NCBI GenBank assembly: GCA_023390115.1 | Contig: JAEWDM010000026.1 | Location: 84,306 to 148,305 of the forward strand | Length of the DNA: 64,000 nt | Direction: 5' to 3' | Origin: Bacillota bacterium | Lineage (GTDB): Bacteria > Bacillota > Clostridia > Acetivibrionales > DSM-27016 | Shown here: positions 7,511-17,057 of the stretch, piece after piece | Numbering within the stretch: the first letter of the stretch is position 1 | Layout of the letters: every line of letters begins with the position of its first letter | Made by a program: the position numbers and the translations under genes | Notes under the pieces: model-generated | Databases searched by the model: none | Told to the model about the DNA's origin: nothing | The model's input: only the letters and a program-made list of their open reading frames with translations

Positions 7511-10500
7511 ATGAGAAGGAAGTTCAAGTTCTTATCCTTGATGCTTGTATTATGTCTGTGTATGACCAGCTTGGGCATACAGGGTGCGGCGGAGGAAAAT
7601 CAAGAGGCACTGCCGCTGCCCGCGCCGGAACAGGTGCAGACAGTACAGGAGCCTGCACAGATGCCTGAAGCTGAATACGCGGATGAAGCAGCAGAGGAAA
7701 TAACAGAAGATGTAGAGGATGAAGCAACAGAGGAAATACCTGAAGCTGGACAGGCGGATGAAGCAGCAGGGGAAATAACGGAAGATGTAGAGGATGAAGC
7801 AATAGAGGAAATAACGGAAGACACAGAGGATGTGATAGTAGACACAGAAGGGGAGCCGCAGGAGGAAGTGCCGGGAGAACAGCCCGAGGAAGACACAAGC
7901 ATGCAGGATGATGCAGAGACACTGCTGCCTGTGCAGGAAAATACCCTTATGGAGGATGGAGAAGACCCTGAATTTTTACAGGATGAACCGGGAGCAATAA
8001 AGATAAACTTCCAGCCCCCGGGCACTGAAATACCTGAGGGATACATACCGGACTACGGAGAAGTCTATGGCGTAAGAAACGGGTATACATACGGCTGGAA
8101 TACATTATATACGGGTACAATGAGGGACAGAGAGGTAAACGCCGACCAGAAGCTGGATACCCTGGTCACACTATACAAAACCGGCAAGTGGGAAATAGAG
8201 GTGGAGAATGGGCACTATGAAGTGACGGTATGCGCGGGAGACGCGGGCTTCAGTTCCACTCCAACCGTAAATGTTGAGGGGGTTAACTACTGGTCTGCGG
8301 TAGATTTGGGCGCAAACCAGTTTCTACAGGAAACGAAGACAGTCATGATTGCTGACGGGAGACTAACCCTGGATAACGGCGGTACAACAGATGGTGTAAC
8401 AAAGATAAACTACGTGGAAATAGTGAAAAACAGCAGTACCTTTCCGATACCTGAAAATATACAGGCAACAGCGGCAGAGGACGAGGTAACGGTCACCTGG
8501 GATGGGGCAGACATGGCGGCAGGCTATGAGATAGAGGCGGACGGACAAAGCTATACAACAGCGGAACCCTCATTTGTACACCAATACCTGGAAGCAGGTA
8601 CCCCGCATACCTACAGGGTCAGAATCGTAAACGGCGGTATAAAAGGTGACTGGAGCGAGCCTGTAACTATAGCTACACTGCCCGAAGCGCCTGGGACAGT
8701 AAAGATAAACTTTCAGCCTTCGGGTTCGGAAATACCCGAAGGATACATACCGGATTACGGAGAAATCTATGGCTCAAGAAACGGATATACATACGGGTGG
8801 AATACATTATATACGGGTACAATGAGAGACAGAGAGGTAAACGCCGACCAGAAGCGGGATACCCTTGTTACACTCTACAAAACCGGCAAGTGGGAAATAG
8901 AGGTGGAGAATGGGCTCTATGAAGTGACGGTATGTGCGGGAGATGCGGGCTTCAGCTCCGCTCCAACCGTAAATGTTGAGGGGGTTAACTACTGGTCAGC
9001 GGTGGAGCTTGGTGCAAACCGGTTCGTGAAAGAAACGGGAATATTAAGTATCACAGATGGGAAAATAACCATAGACAATGGAGGAACGGCTGATGCGGTA
9101 ACCAAATTGAACTATGTGAAGATAGTTCAGGTTAATCCGTCATTCCTGAGTAACCTTGCTTTAAGCAATGGCACTCTAAGCCCTGCGTTTGACGGAAGAA
9201 AATTTGCATATACTGCAAATGTTCCTTATGATACAGCCTCAATTACTCTGGCTGCCACAGCCGGGGACAGCGGTGCGGTTATTACCGTTAACGGGGAACA
9301 GGTGGAGAGCGGCGGGATATCAAGCCCGATCAGCCTGGAGTTGGGAAGCAATACAATCCTGGTAAAGGTAACGGCATCCGACGGTTCGTCCGTGACAGAA
9401 TATACCGTAACAGTTGTGAGGAAAAGCGAGCTGTATTTTAAGGATATTGCAGCCGGATACAGACACAGCATAGCTTTAAGGAACGATGGAACAGTTTGGG
9501 CGTGGGGATATAACTATTACGGCCAGCTGGGAGACGGAACAAATACATACAGGACAACGCCTGTGCATGTAAGCGGCATAGGCGGAGTAAAGGCGGTAAC
9601 GGCAGGAGATGACCACACCATAGCACTAAAGGAAGACGGAACGGTGTGGGCCTGGGGAGATAACTATTACGGCCAGTTGGGAGACGGGACGGCTACAGAT
9701 AGGAAAACGCCTGTACGGGTGAGCGGCATAAGCGGAATAAAGGCAGTGGCGGCAGGAGATTACCATACGGTAGCCTTAAAGGAAGACGGAACAGTATGGG
9801 CCTGGGGATATAACTATTCCGGTCAGTTGGGAGACGGGACAATTGCAAATAGTACAATCCCTGTGCAGGTGAGCGGTTTAAGCGGAATAAAGGCAGTAGC
9901 GGCAGGAGACAGTCACACCATAGCCCTAAAGGAAGACGGAACGGTATGGACCTGGGGATGGAATAGCTATGGCCAGTTGGGAGACGGAACAACTACAGAA
10001 AGTACAACTCCTGTACAGGTGAGCGGCATAAGTGGCATAAAGGCAGTAGCGGCAGGAGATTACCATACGGTAGCATTAAAAGAAGATGGAACAGTGTGGG
10101 CCTGGGGGCGCAATAGCGAGGGCCAGCTGGGAGACGGAACAACTGCAAATAGTACGACTCCCGTACAGGTGAGCGGCATAAGCGGCATAAAGGCGGTAGG
10201 GACAGGAGGTTACCACACAGCAGCCTTAAAGGAAGATGGAGCAGTATGGGCCTGGGGGTATAACGGTTACGGCCAGTTGGGAGACGGAACAACTACAAAC
10301 AGGACAATCCCTGCACAGGTGAGTGGTTTAAACGGAATAAAATCAGTAGCTGCAGGGGATTACCACACAATAGCCTTAAAGGAAGACAGAACGGTGTGGG
10401 TATGGGGAGATAACTATTTCGGCCAGTTGGGAAATGGAGAGTCAGGAAATGTGCCACACCCCATGCGGGTTTATTTGAATTGTGATGAAGCAGTTGAAAA

Positions 10501-13500
10501 TAATGCCGTGTTTTTGTCAAAGCTGAGCCTGAGCAAAGGGCAATTAAGCCCTGCATTCACGGAAAACACTTTTTCATATACTGCAAATGTTCCGTATGAT
10601 ACATCGTCAATTACTGTAATCCCCACAGCCGGGGACAGCGGGACGGTAATTACCGTTAACGGGGAACAAGTGGAGAGCGGTGGGACATCAAACCCGATCA
10701 GCCTGGAAGCGGGAAGCAATACCATCTCGGTGAAGGTAACAGCACCGGACGGTTCATCCGTGACGGAATATACCGTGACGGTGACGAGAGGAGGCAGCGC
10801 ATACCTGTCTGATCTCACACTAAGCGGAATTCCGATTGAGTTTGACAGAAACACATATTCATATAATGCAAGCATAGAGTACGGTACGGCAAGTACTACA
10901 GTCACCCCGACACTTGAGGACAGCGCAGCCTCGGTACTTGTAACGGTAAACGGCACGGAGCTTCCTTCAGGGCAGACGGCTGGACTCAATGTGGGCACAA
11001 ATACTATAAGCGTTCAGGTAACGGCAATTGACGGAGTGAAGCAGACCTATACTGTGACGGTTGTGAGGGAAAACAGTATATATTTTAAGGATATTGCGGC
11101 AGGAGATTACCATACAATAGCCATAAAGGAAGACGGCACGGTATGGGCCTGGGGGTATAATAGAGATGGCCAGTTGGGAGACGGTACGGCTACAGATAGG
11201 ACAACGCCTGTGCAGGTAAGCGGTTTAAGCGGAATAAAGGCGGTAGCTGCAGGAAATTACCGCACGATAGCATTAAGGGAAGACGGAACGGTATGGGCCT
11301 GGGGAGATGGATGGAGAACGCCTGTGCAGGTAAGTGGTTTAAGTGGAGTAAAGGCAGTAGCGGCAGGAGGTGACCACATGATAGCATTAAAGGAAGACGG
11401 CACGGTGTGGGCCTGGGGAGATAACGATTACGGCCAGTTGGGAGACGGTACGACTACAAGGAGGATGACGCCTGTGCAGGTAAGTGGTTTAAGTGGAATA
11501 AAGGCAGCAGCTGCAGGGAATTTCCACACGGTAGCATTAAAGGAAGACGGAACGGTATGGGCATGGGGATCAAACTTTGCTGGCCAGTTGGGAGACGGTA
11601 CGGCTACGCATAGGACAACGCCTGTGCAGGTGAGTGGTTTAAGTGGAATAAAGGCAGTGGCGTCAGGGTATAGTCACACAATAGCATTAAAGGAAGACGG
11701 CACGGTATGGAGCTGGGGGTTGAATGACGATGGCCAGTTGGGAGACAGTACGACTACAAATAGGACAACGCCTGTACAGGTGAATGGATTAAGCGGAATA
11801 AAGGCAGTGGCGTCAGGGTATAGTCACACGATAGCATTAAAGGAAGACGGCACGGTATGGAGCTGGGGGTTGAATGACGATGGCCAGTTGGGAGACGGAA
11901 CAACTACAGATAGGACAACGTCTGTACGGGTGAGCGGTTTAAGTGGAATAAGGATAATAGCGACAGGAGGCAGACACACGATAGCATTAAAGGAGGACAG
12001 AACGGTATGGGTGTGGGGGTGGAATGACTATGGTCAGTTAGGAGACGGAACAACTACAAGGATGGCGACGCCTGTACAGATAGGTGGTTTAAGCGGAGTA
12101 AAGGCAGTGACGGCAGGAGACAGTCACACGATAGCATTAAAGGAAGACGGAACAGTCTGGACATCCGGAGATAATACTTATGGTCAACTGGGAGATGGTA
12201 CGATTACAGATAGGGAAACACCTGTGCAGGTGAGTGTCATAAGCGGAATAAAGTCAGTGGCGTCAGGGTATAGTCATACAATAGCCTTAAAGGAAGATGG
12301 AACAGTATGGGTCTGGGGGAATAACAATTACGGCCAGTTAGGAGACGGTACGGTCGTAAATAGGATAATGCCCGTACAGGTGAGCGATTTAAGCGGAATA
12401 AAGTCAGTGGCGGCAGGAAGAGGCCACACAGTAGCGTTAAAGGAAGACGGAACAGTGTGGGCCTGGGGGGGGAATAGCTGCGGCCAGTTGGGAGACGGAA
12501 CAACTACATACATGATTATTACGCCTGTACAGGTGAGTGGTTTAAGTGGCATAAAGTCAGTAGCCGCAGGAGGGAGTCACACGATAGCATTAAAGGAAGA
12601 TGGCACGGTATGGGCCTGGGGATATAACCATTACGGCCAGTTGGGAGACGGGACAACTACAGATAGGACAACGCCTGTACGGGTGAGTGGTTTAAGCGGA
12701 ATAAAGTCAGTGGCGGCAGGAGAAAGTCACACGATAGCATTAAAGGAAGATGGCACGGTATGGGTCTGGGGATATAACCATTACGGCCAGTTGGGAGACG
12801 GAACAAATGTAGATAGGGCAACCCCTGTGCAGATAAGTAGTTTAAGTAGGATAAAGGCAATAGCGGCAGGAGGGAGTCACACAATAGCCTTAAAGGAAGA
12901 TAGGACGGTATGGACCTGGGGGTACAACTATTCCGGCCAGTTGGGAGATGGGACGACTGCATTATATGTATATACGCAGAGGGCAACGCCTGTACAGGTG
13001 AGCGGATTAAGCGGAATAAAGTCAGTAGCGGCAGGAGAAAGTCACACGATAGCATTAAAGGAAGACGGAACGGTATGGGCCTGGGGGTATAACCTTCATG
13101 GTCAGTTGGGAAATGGGGAGGCAGGATATGTGCTACAGCCCAAACAGGTGTATTTGAATTGCGGTGAAACAATTGAAGACAATCCCGTGTTTTTGTCCAA
13201 TATTACTCTAAGTAATGGTACTCTAAATCCTGCATTCACGGAAAATACTTTTGCATATACTGCAAATGTTCCTTATGATACATCGTCAATTACTGTAATC
13301 CCCACAGCCGGGGACAGCGGGACGGTAATTACCGTTAGCGGGGAACAAGTGGAGAGCGGTGGGACATCAAACCCGATCAGCCTGGAGGTGGGAAGCAATA
13401 CCATCTCGGTGAAGGTAACAGCACCGGACGGTTCATCCGTGACAGAATATACCGTGACGGTTGTGAGAGGAGGCAGCGCATACCTGACTGATCTCACACT

Positions 13501-15646
13501 AAGCGGAATTCCGATTGAGTTTGACAAAAACACATATTCGTATAATGCAAGCATAGAGTACGATACGGCAAGTACTACAGTTATACCGACACTTGAGGAT
13601 GGCACAGCATCGGTACTTGTAACGGTAAACGGAACGGAGGTTCCTTCAGGGCAGGTGGTTGGACTCAATGTGGGCACAAATACTATAAGCGTTCAGGTAA
13701 CGGCAATTGACGGAGTGAAGCAGACCTATACTGTGACGGTGACAAGAGCGGGCAGTGCATACTTGTCTAATCTCACACTAGGCGGAATTCCGATTGAGTT
13801 TAGCAGGAGTACTTATTCATATAATACAAGCATAGAGTACGATACGGCAAGTACTACAGTTATACCGACACTTGAGGACAGCGCAGCCTCGGTACTTGTA
13901 ACGGTAAACGGCACGGAGCTTCCTTTAGGACAGACGGCTGGACTCAATGTGGGCACAAATACTATAAGTGTTCAGGTAACGGCAATTAACAGAGTGCAGC
14001 AGACCTATACTGTGACGGTTGTGAGAGCGGGCAGCGCATACCTGTCTAATCTCACACTAGGTGGAATTCCGATTGAGTTTAGCAGGAGTACATATTCATA
14101 TAATACAAGCATAGAGTACGGTACGGCAAATACTACAGTCACCCCGACACTTGAGGACGGCACGGCATCGGTGCTTATAAAGGTAAACGGCACGGAGCTT
14201 CCTTCAGGGCAGGTGGTTGGACTCAATGTGGGCACAAATACTATAAGCGTTCAGGTAACGGCAATTGACGGAGTTCAGCAGAACTATACGGTGACGGTTG
14301 TGAGAGCGGGCAGCACATACCTGTCCAATCTCACACTAGGTGGAATTCCGATTGGGTTTAACAAGAGTACATATTCATATAATGCAAGCATAGGGTACTA
14401 TACGGCAAGTACTATAGTTATCCCAGTACTTGAGGACAGCACGGCAGCGGTGCTTGTAACGGTAAACGGCATAGAGCTTCCTTCAGGGCAGATGTCTGGA
14501 CTCAATGTGGGCACAAATACTATAAGCGTTCAGGTAACGGCAATTAACAGAGTGCAGCAGACCTATACCGTAACGGTTGTGAGGGAAAGCAGGCCGTATT
14601 TTAAGGATATTGCGGCAGGAGATTACCATACGGTAGCATTAAAGGAAGATGGAACGGTATGGGCCTGGGGGTATAACAGATTCGGAGAGTTGGGAGACGG
14701 AACAACTATAGATAGAACAACGCCTGTACAGGTGAGTGGCATAAGTGGAATAAAGGCAGTAGCGGCAGGATCTTACTACACGATAGCGTTAAAGGAAGAT
14801 GGAACAGTGTGGGCTTGGGGAATAAATAGCCAAGGCGAGTTGGGAGATGGGACGACTACGAAGAGGACAACACCTGTACAGGTGAGCGGTTTAAGTGGAA
14901 TAAAGGCAGTAACTATAAAAGGCAGTCACACAATAGCATTAAAGGAAGACGGAACGGTATGGGCCTGGGGGTATAACATGGAAGGTCAGTTGGGAGACGG
15001 AACAACTACATTCTATGGAAAGACAACGCCTGTACAGGTGAGCGGTTTAAGTGGAATAAAGGCAGTAGTGGCAGGGTATAGTCACACAATAGCATTAAAG
15101 GCAGATGGAACAGTATGGACGTGGGGGTATAACGGGTATGGCCAGTTGGGGGATGGCACATATACTGATAGGACAACGCCTGTACAGGTGAGTGGTTTAA
15201 GTAGAATAAAGGCAGTAGCGGCAGGAGGCAGCCACACGATAGCATTAAAGGAAGACGGAACAGTGTGGGCTTGGGGGTATAACAATTACGGTGAGTTAGG
15301 AGATGGGGCAAGTACATTCGATAGGACAACACCTGTACAGGTGAGCGGTTTAAGCGGAATAAAGGCAGTAGTGGCAGGAGGTAACCATACGATAGCATTA
15401 AAGGAAGACGGGACGGTATGGGCATGGGGGTATAATGGCCAGGGCCGGTTGGGAGACGGAACGACTACAAACAGGACAACGCCTGTACAGGTAAGCAGTT
15501 TAAGCGGAATAAAGGCAGTAGCGGCAGGAAGCAACCACACGATAGCATTAAAGGAAGGCGGAACGGTATGGGCCTGGGGATGGAATGTCAAAGGCCAGCT
15601 GGGAGACGGAACAACTACAGACAGGATAACGCCTGTGCAGGTGTAA
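7511..15646 (+). CDS. Giant secreted RCC1-repeat / cadherin-like protein
   Basis: The start is the ATG at 7511, with GGAGG 8 bases upstream. The 2711-residue product has a signal peptide (KFKFLSLMLVLCLCMTSLG) and an acidic low-complexity stretch (about 30-155) rich in EEITED-type repeats. Two malectin-like beta-sandwich domains (about 155-300 and 395-540, INFQP then GYIPDYGEVYG) flank a fibronectin type III domain. Cadherin-like beta-sandwich domains (1, then 2, then 5) alternate with three RCC1-like propeller arrays at about 640-990, 1190-1880 and 2361-2711. I count 7, 14 and 7 units of about 50 residues, each around HTIALKEDGTVWAWG and GQLGDGT, which suggests one, two and one seven-bladed propellers. 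There is no LPXTG, SLH or dockerin signal, so it may be released or held non-covalently. Function is unknown; binding or adhesion is an inference. It ends by a frameshift inside a further unit. Confidence 0.9.
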   Translation: MRRKFKFLSLMLVLCLCMTSLGIQGAAEENQEALPLPAPEQVQTVQEPAQMPEAEYADEAAEEITEDVEDEATEEIPEAGQADEAAGEITEDVEDEAIEEITEDTEDVIVDTEGEPQEEVPGEQPEEDTSMQDDAETLLPVQENTLMEDGEDPEFLQDEPGAIKINFQPPGTEIPEGYIPDYGEVYGVRNGYTYGWNTLYTGTMRDREVNADQKLDTLVTLYKTGKWEIEVENGHYEVTVCAGDAGFSSTPTVNVEGVNYWSAVDLGANQFLQETKTVMIADGRLTLDNGGTTDGVTKINYVEIVKNSSTFPIPENIQATAAEDEVTVTWDGADMAAGYEIEADGQSYTTAEPSFVHQYLEAGTPHTYRVRIVNGGIKGDWSEPVTIATLPEAPGTVKINFQPSGSEIPEGYIPDYGEIYGSRNGYTYGWNTLYTGTMRDREVNADQKRDTLVTLYKTGKWEIEVENGLYEVTVCAGDAGFSSAPTVNVEGVNYWSAVELGANRFVKETGILSITDGKITIDNGGTADAVTKLNYVKIVQVNPSFLSNLALSNGTLSPAFDGRKFAYTANVPYDTASITLAATAGDSGAVITVNGEQVESGGISSPISLELGSNTILVKVTASDGSSVTEYTVTVVRKSELYFKDIAAGYRHSIALRNDGTVWAWGYNYYGQLGDGTNTYRTTPVHVSGIGGVKAVTAGDDHTIALKEDGTVWAWGDNYYGQLGDGTATDRKTPVRVSGISGIKAVAAGDYHTVALKEDGTVWAWGYNYSGQLGDGTIANSTIPVQVSGLSGIKAVAAGDSHTIALKEDGTVWTWGWNSYGQLGDGTTTESTTPVQVSGISGIKAVAAGDYHTVALKEDGTVWAWGRNSEGQLGDGTTANSTTPVQVSGISGIKAVGTGGYHTAALKEDGAVWAWGYNGYGQLGDGTTTNRTIPAQVSGLNGIKSVAAGDYHTIALKEDRTVWVWGDNYFGQLGNGESGNVPHPMRVYLNCDEAVENNAVFLSKLSLSKGQLSPAFTENTFSYTANVPYDTSSITVIPTAGDSGTVITVNGEQVESGGTSNPISLEAGSNTISVKVTAPDGSSVTEYTVTVTRGGSAYLSDLTLSGIPIEFDRNTYSYNASIEYGTASTTVTPTLEDSAASVLVTVNGTELPSGQTAGLNVGTNTISVQVTAIDGVKQTYTVTVVRENSIYFKDIAAGDYHTIAIKEDGTVWAWGYNRDGQLGDGTATDRTTPVQVSGLSGIKAVAAGNYRTIALREDGTVWAWGDGWRTPVQVSGLSGVKAVAAGGDHMIALKEDGTVWAWGDNDYGQLGDGTTTRRMTPVQVSGLSGIKAAAAGNFHTVALKEDGTVWAWGSNFAGQLGDGTATHRTTPVQVSGLSGIKAVASGYSHTIALKEDGTVWSWGLNDDGQLGDSTTTNRTTPVQVNGLSGIKAVASGYSHTIALKEDGTVWSWGLNDDGQLGDGTTTDRTTSVRVSGLSGIRIIATGGRHTIALKEDRTVWVWGWNDYGQLGDGTTTRMATPVQIGGLSGVKAVTAGDSHTIALKEDGTVWTSGDNTYGQLGDGTITDRETPVQVSVISGIKSVASGYSHTIALKEDGTVWVWGNNNYGQLGDGTVVNRIMPVQVSDLSGIKSVAAGRGHTVALKEDGTVWAWGGNSCGQLGDGTTTYMIITPVQVSGLSGIKSVAAGGSHTIALKEDGTVWAWGYNHYGQLGDGTTTDRTTPVRVSGLSGIKSVAAGESHTIALKEDGTVWVWGYNHYGQLGDGTNVDRATPVQISSLSRIKAIAAGGSHTIALKEDRTVWTWGYNYSGQLGDGTTALYVYTQRATPVQVSGLSGIKSVAAGESHTIALKEDGTVWAWGYNLHGQLGNGEAGYVLQPKQVYLNCGETIEDNPVFLSNITLSNGTLNPAFTENTFAYTANVPYDTSSITVIPTAGDSGTVITVSGEQVESGGTSNPISLEVGSNTISVKVTAPDGSSVTEYTVTVVRGGSAYLTDLTLSGIPIEFDKNTYSYNASIEYDTASTTVIPTLEDGTASVLVTVNGTEVPSGQVVGLNVGTNTISVQVTAIDGVKQTYTVTVTRAGSAYLSNLTLGGIPIEFSRSTYSYNTSIEYDTASTTVIPTLEDSAASVLVTVNGTELPLGQTAGLNVGTNTISVQVTAINRVQQTYTVTVVRAGSAYLSNLTLGGIPIEFSRSTYSYNTSIEYGTANTTVTPTLEDGTASVLIKVNGTELPSGQVVGLNVGTNTISVQVTAIDGVQQNYTVTVVRAGSTYLSNLTLGGIPIGFNKSTYSYNASIGYYTASTIVIPVLEDSTAAVLVTVNGIELPSGQMSGLNVGTNTISVQVTAINRVQQTYTVTVVRESRPYFKDIAAGDYHTVALKEDGTVWAWGYNRFGELGDGTTIDRTTPVQVSGISGIKAVAAGSYYTIALKEDGTVWAWGINSQGELGDGTTTKRTTPVQVSGLSGIKAVTIKGSHTIALKEDGTVWAWGYNMEGQLGDGTTTFYGKTTPVQVSGLSGIKAVVAGYSHTIALKADGTVWTWGYNGYGQLGDGTYTDRTTPVQVSGLSRIKAVAAGGSHTIALKEDGTVWAWGYNNYGELGDGASTFDRTTPVQVSGLSGIKAVVAGGNHTIALKEDGTVWAWGYNGQGRLGDGTTTNRTTPVQVSSLSGIKAVAAGSNHTIALKEGGTVWAWGWNVKGQLGDGTTTDRITPVQV

Positions 15647-15717
15647 GTGGATTAAGTGGAATAAAGTCAGTAGCGGAAGGGGATTATCACACGTTAGCAT
15701 TAAAGGAACATCCATAA
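15647..15717 (+). pseudogene. Frameshifted remnant of a 29th RCC1 unit
   Basis: Directly after the TAA at 15644-15646, the DNA still matches the repeat consensus but in another frame. From 15646 it reads SGLSGIKSVAEGDYHTLALKEHP and stops at TAA 15715-15717. In every other unit the bases after GTGCAGGTG or GTACAGGTG run straight into AGTGG; here an extra TA creates the stop. So the current C-terminus is produced by a 2-base insertion, and half a further unit is no longer translated. Confidence 0.85.
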
Positions 15718-15816
15718 GAAAAAAAAGGGGGACGCTCCTGACTATATTACAACACCTCCAATTCATTAATTCAAATGGATAGGGATAAACTTAAGGTAAG
15801 CTGGAGCCTGAGCTTT

Positions 15817-15862
15817 AAAGAGGTCTTGCACAGGATGCAGAGGCCTCTTTCTGTTGTGTTTA
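15817..15862 (+). terminator. Hairpin with weak T tract downstream of giant gene
   Basis: AAAGAGGTCTTGCA (15817-15830) pairs imperfectly with TGCAGAGGCCTCTTT (15836-15850), followed by a T-rich CTGTTGTGTTT. It lies about 170 bases after the stop and is the best terminator candidate for the giant-protein gene. Confidence 0.5.
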
Positions 15863-15872
15863 AAACAGGCTG

Positions 15873-15918
15873 TCGAAAAACTAAGGTACATGAACGTTAC
15901 CTTAGTTTGGTTTTTCGA
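15873..15918. repeat. Long hairpin TCGAAAAACTAAGGTA
   Basis: TCGAAAAACTAAGGTA (15873-15888) faces TACCTTAG...TTTTTCGA (15898-15918), with an 11-base perfect core and a two-base bulge. It could be a second terminator or the end of a small mobile remnant. Confidence 0.5.
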
Positions 15919-15956
15919 TTTTAACTACAAAATTTGATAAATATGTTTTATTGAAG

Positions 15957-16128
15957 GAAGGGGAACGCTCCTGAATATAGAATATTTTTGGGTGCAATTA
16001 ATATAAGCATTACTATCTTGCGCTGTTAAAGCGGTACTGAAATACAGCATTATTTTTTTTATTTGAGCTATAAGGTATGGTAAATGGGGGGTTTTGCTAT
16101 AATCTGTATTATTAAGAGTGTCCCCTTC
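15957..16128. repeat. MITE-like segment with GGGGA-CTC inverted ends
   Basis: The segment starts with GAAGGGGAACGCTCCTGA and ends with AGAGTGTCCCCTTC, which are imperfect inverted repeats around about 140 bases of non-coding AT-rich DNA. A lone left-end copy, GGGGGACGCTCCTGA, lies near 15727. The 18363-18386 palindrome is essentially both ends joined. No transposase is encoded here, so any mobility would depend on an element elsewhere. The remainder of 15647-16336 shows no gene. Confidence 0.5.
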
Positions 16129-16168
16129 TATTTATATATTAATATATAATGTATATTTATGTTTGCAC

Positions 16169-16199
16169 TTGTAGTAATTCATACATGTTTTTGTAGTGA
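16169..16199. promoter_or_regulatory. Direct repeat, possible response-regulator site
   Basis: TTGTAGTAA (16169-16177) and TTGTAGTGA (16191-16199) are 9-base direct repeats with a 22-base period, which puts them on the same DNA face two turns apart. That is the arrangement used by LytTR-domain regulators such as AgrA. They lie about 140 bases before the response regulator start and are kept in the broken copy near 24068-24098. The bases do not clearly match a published LytTR consensus, so the assignment is inference. Confidence 0.35.
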
Positions 16200-16336
16200 A
16201 CTAAGATTTCTATGAATTGCGTTTAACTGATTATAGTGTATTATATTTTAGTTTATACAGGTATATGGTACAATTTTACTATAATAATTTACAAAATAAT
16301 TGCATCTTAAATATTTTAGAAGAGAGTGGTCATGCT

Positions 16337-17056
16337 ATGTATCATGTTGCTATATGCGACGATGAAATAACAATTTGTTCTCAGCTTGAGCAAATTATCT
16401 TGGAGTATGGAAAATTAACATCTGAAAAAATGGAAGTAGATATGTATTATTCCGGAGAGAAATTGTATAAAGCTCTAACTGATGGGATTTTTTACGATAT
16501 GGTTTTTTTAGATATAAAATTAAAGCTGTTAAATGGTGTTGAGTTGGGTAAAAAAATTCGTGATGATTTGAAAAATGAATTCATTCATATTGTATACATA
16601 TCAGGAGAATCAAGCTACGCTATGCAATTGTTTAAGGTTAGACCGATGGACTTCTTAATAAAGCCTTTAAATGCACATATAATCGGAGCCGTACTAAAAA
16701 AGGGAATGGAGTTATCAAACAGGATATGCCAATATTTCAATTATCAACAGGGACATTCTGCGAAGAGAGCATTAATAAAGGATATTTTATACTTTGAGAG
16801 CATCAATAGACAGGTCAAAATGGTTACGGTAGCACAAGATATAATATTTTATGGAGCATTGTCAGAAATTTTCCTGCAGTTGGAAAAATACCGTTTCTTC
16901 TATATACATAAATCGTTTCTGGTGAATTATAACCATGTTATAGAGTTTAATTACGAACAACTGGTTATGTCAAATAAAGCAGTTTTACCAATAAGTCAAT
17001 CAAGGCGCAAGAATGTAAGGGAACTGCAGCTGAAACTTGAGGAGGCGAATTTTTAA
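16337..17056 (+). CDS. LytTR-family response regulator (AgrA-like)
   Basis: The 239-residue product has a receiver domain at the N-terminus (HVAICDDE acidic pocket; phosphoacceptor Asp in DMVFLDIKL near residue 54; Lys in FLIKPL near 105). A LytTR DNA-binding domain follows (DILYFESINRQVKMV, then FFYIHKSFLVNYNHVIEF). I start at ATG 16337 because MYHVAICDDE begins the receiver fold and GAGAGTGG lies upstream; the open frame back to 16217 would add an unsupported 40 residues. Its stop is one base before the histidine kinase ATG. No AgrB or AgrD partner is visible. A second, broken copy lies at 24218-24584. Confidence 0.9.
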   Translation: MYHVAICDDEITICSQLEQIILEYGKLTSEKMEVDMYYSGEKLYKALTDGIFYDMVFLDIKLKLLNGVELGKKIRDDLKNEFIHIVYISGESSYAMQLFKVRPMDFLIKPLNAHIIGAVLKKGMELSNRICQYFNYQQGHSAKRALIKDILYFESINRQVKMVTVAQDIIFYGALSEIFLQLEKYRFFYIHKSFLVNYNHVIEFNYEQLVMSNKAVLPISQSRRKNVRELQLKLEEANF

Positions 17057-17057
17057 A

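Noticed and set aside
9430..10480. CRISPR-like regular repeats
   Set aside because: The period is about 150 bases, an exact codon multiple, and the units are coding and diverge like protein repeats; there are no short identical repeats with unique spacers and no cas genes.
12657..13172. Long antisense open frames through the RCC1 arrays, for example here and at 15006-15425
   Set aside because: They arise from the 150-base periodic codon pattern of the plus-strand gene, lack ribosome binding sites, and the predicted peptides are Leu/Pro-rich repeats without family features.
15647..16336. A hidden AgrD-like peptide gene before the regulator pair
   Set aside because: No short frame with a ribosome binding site and a hydrophobic or amphipathic leader plus Cys is present in this gap.
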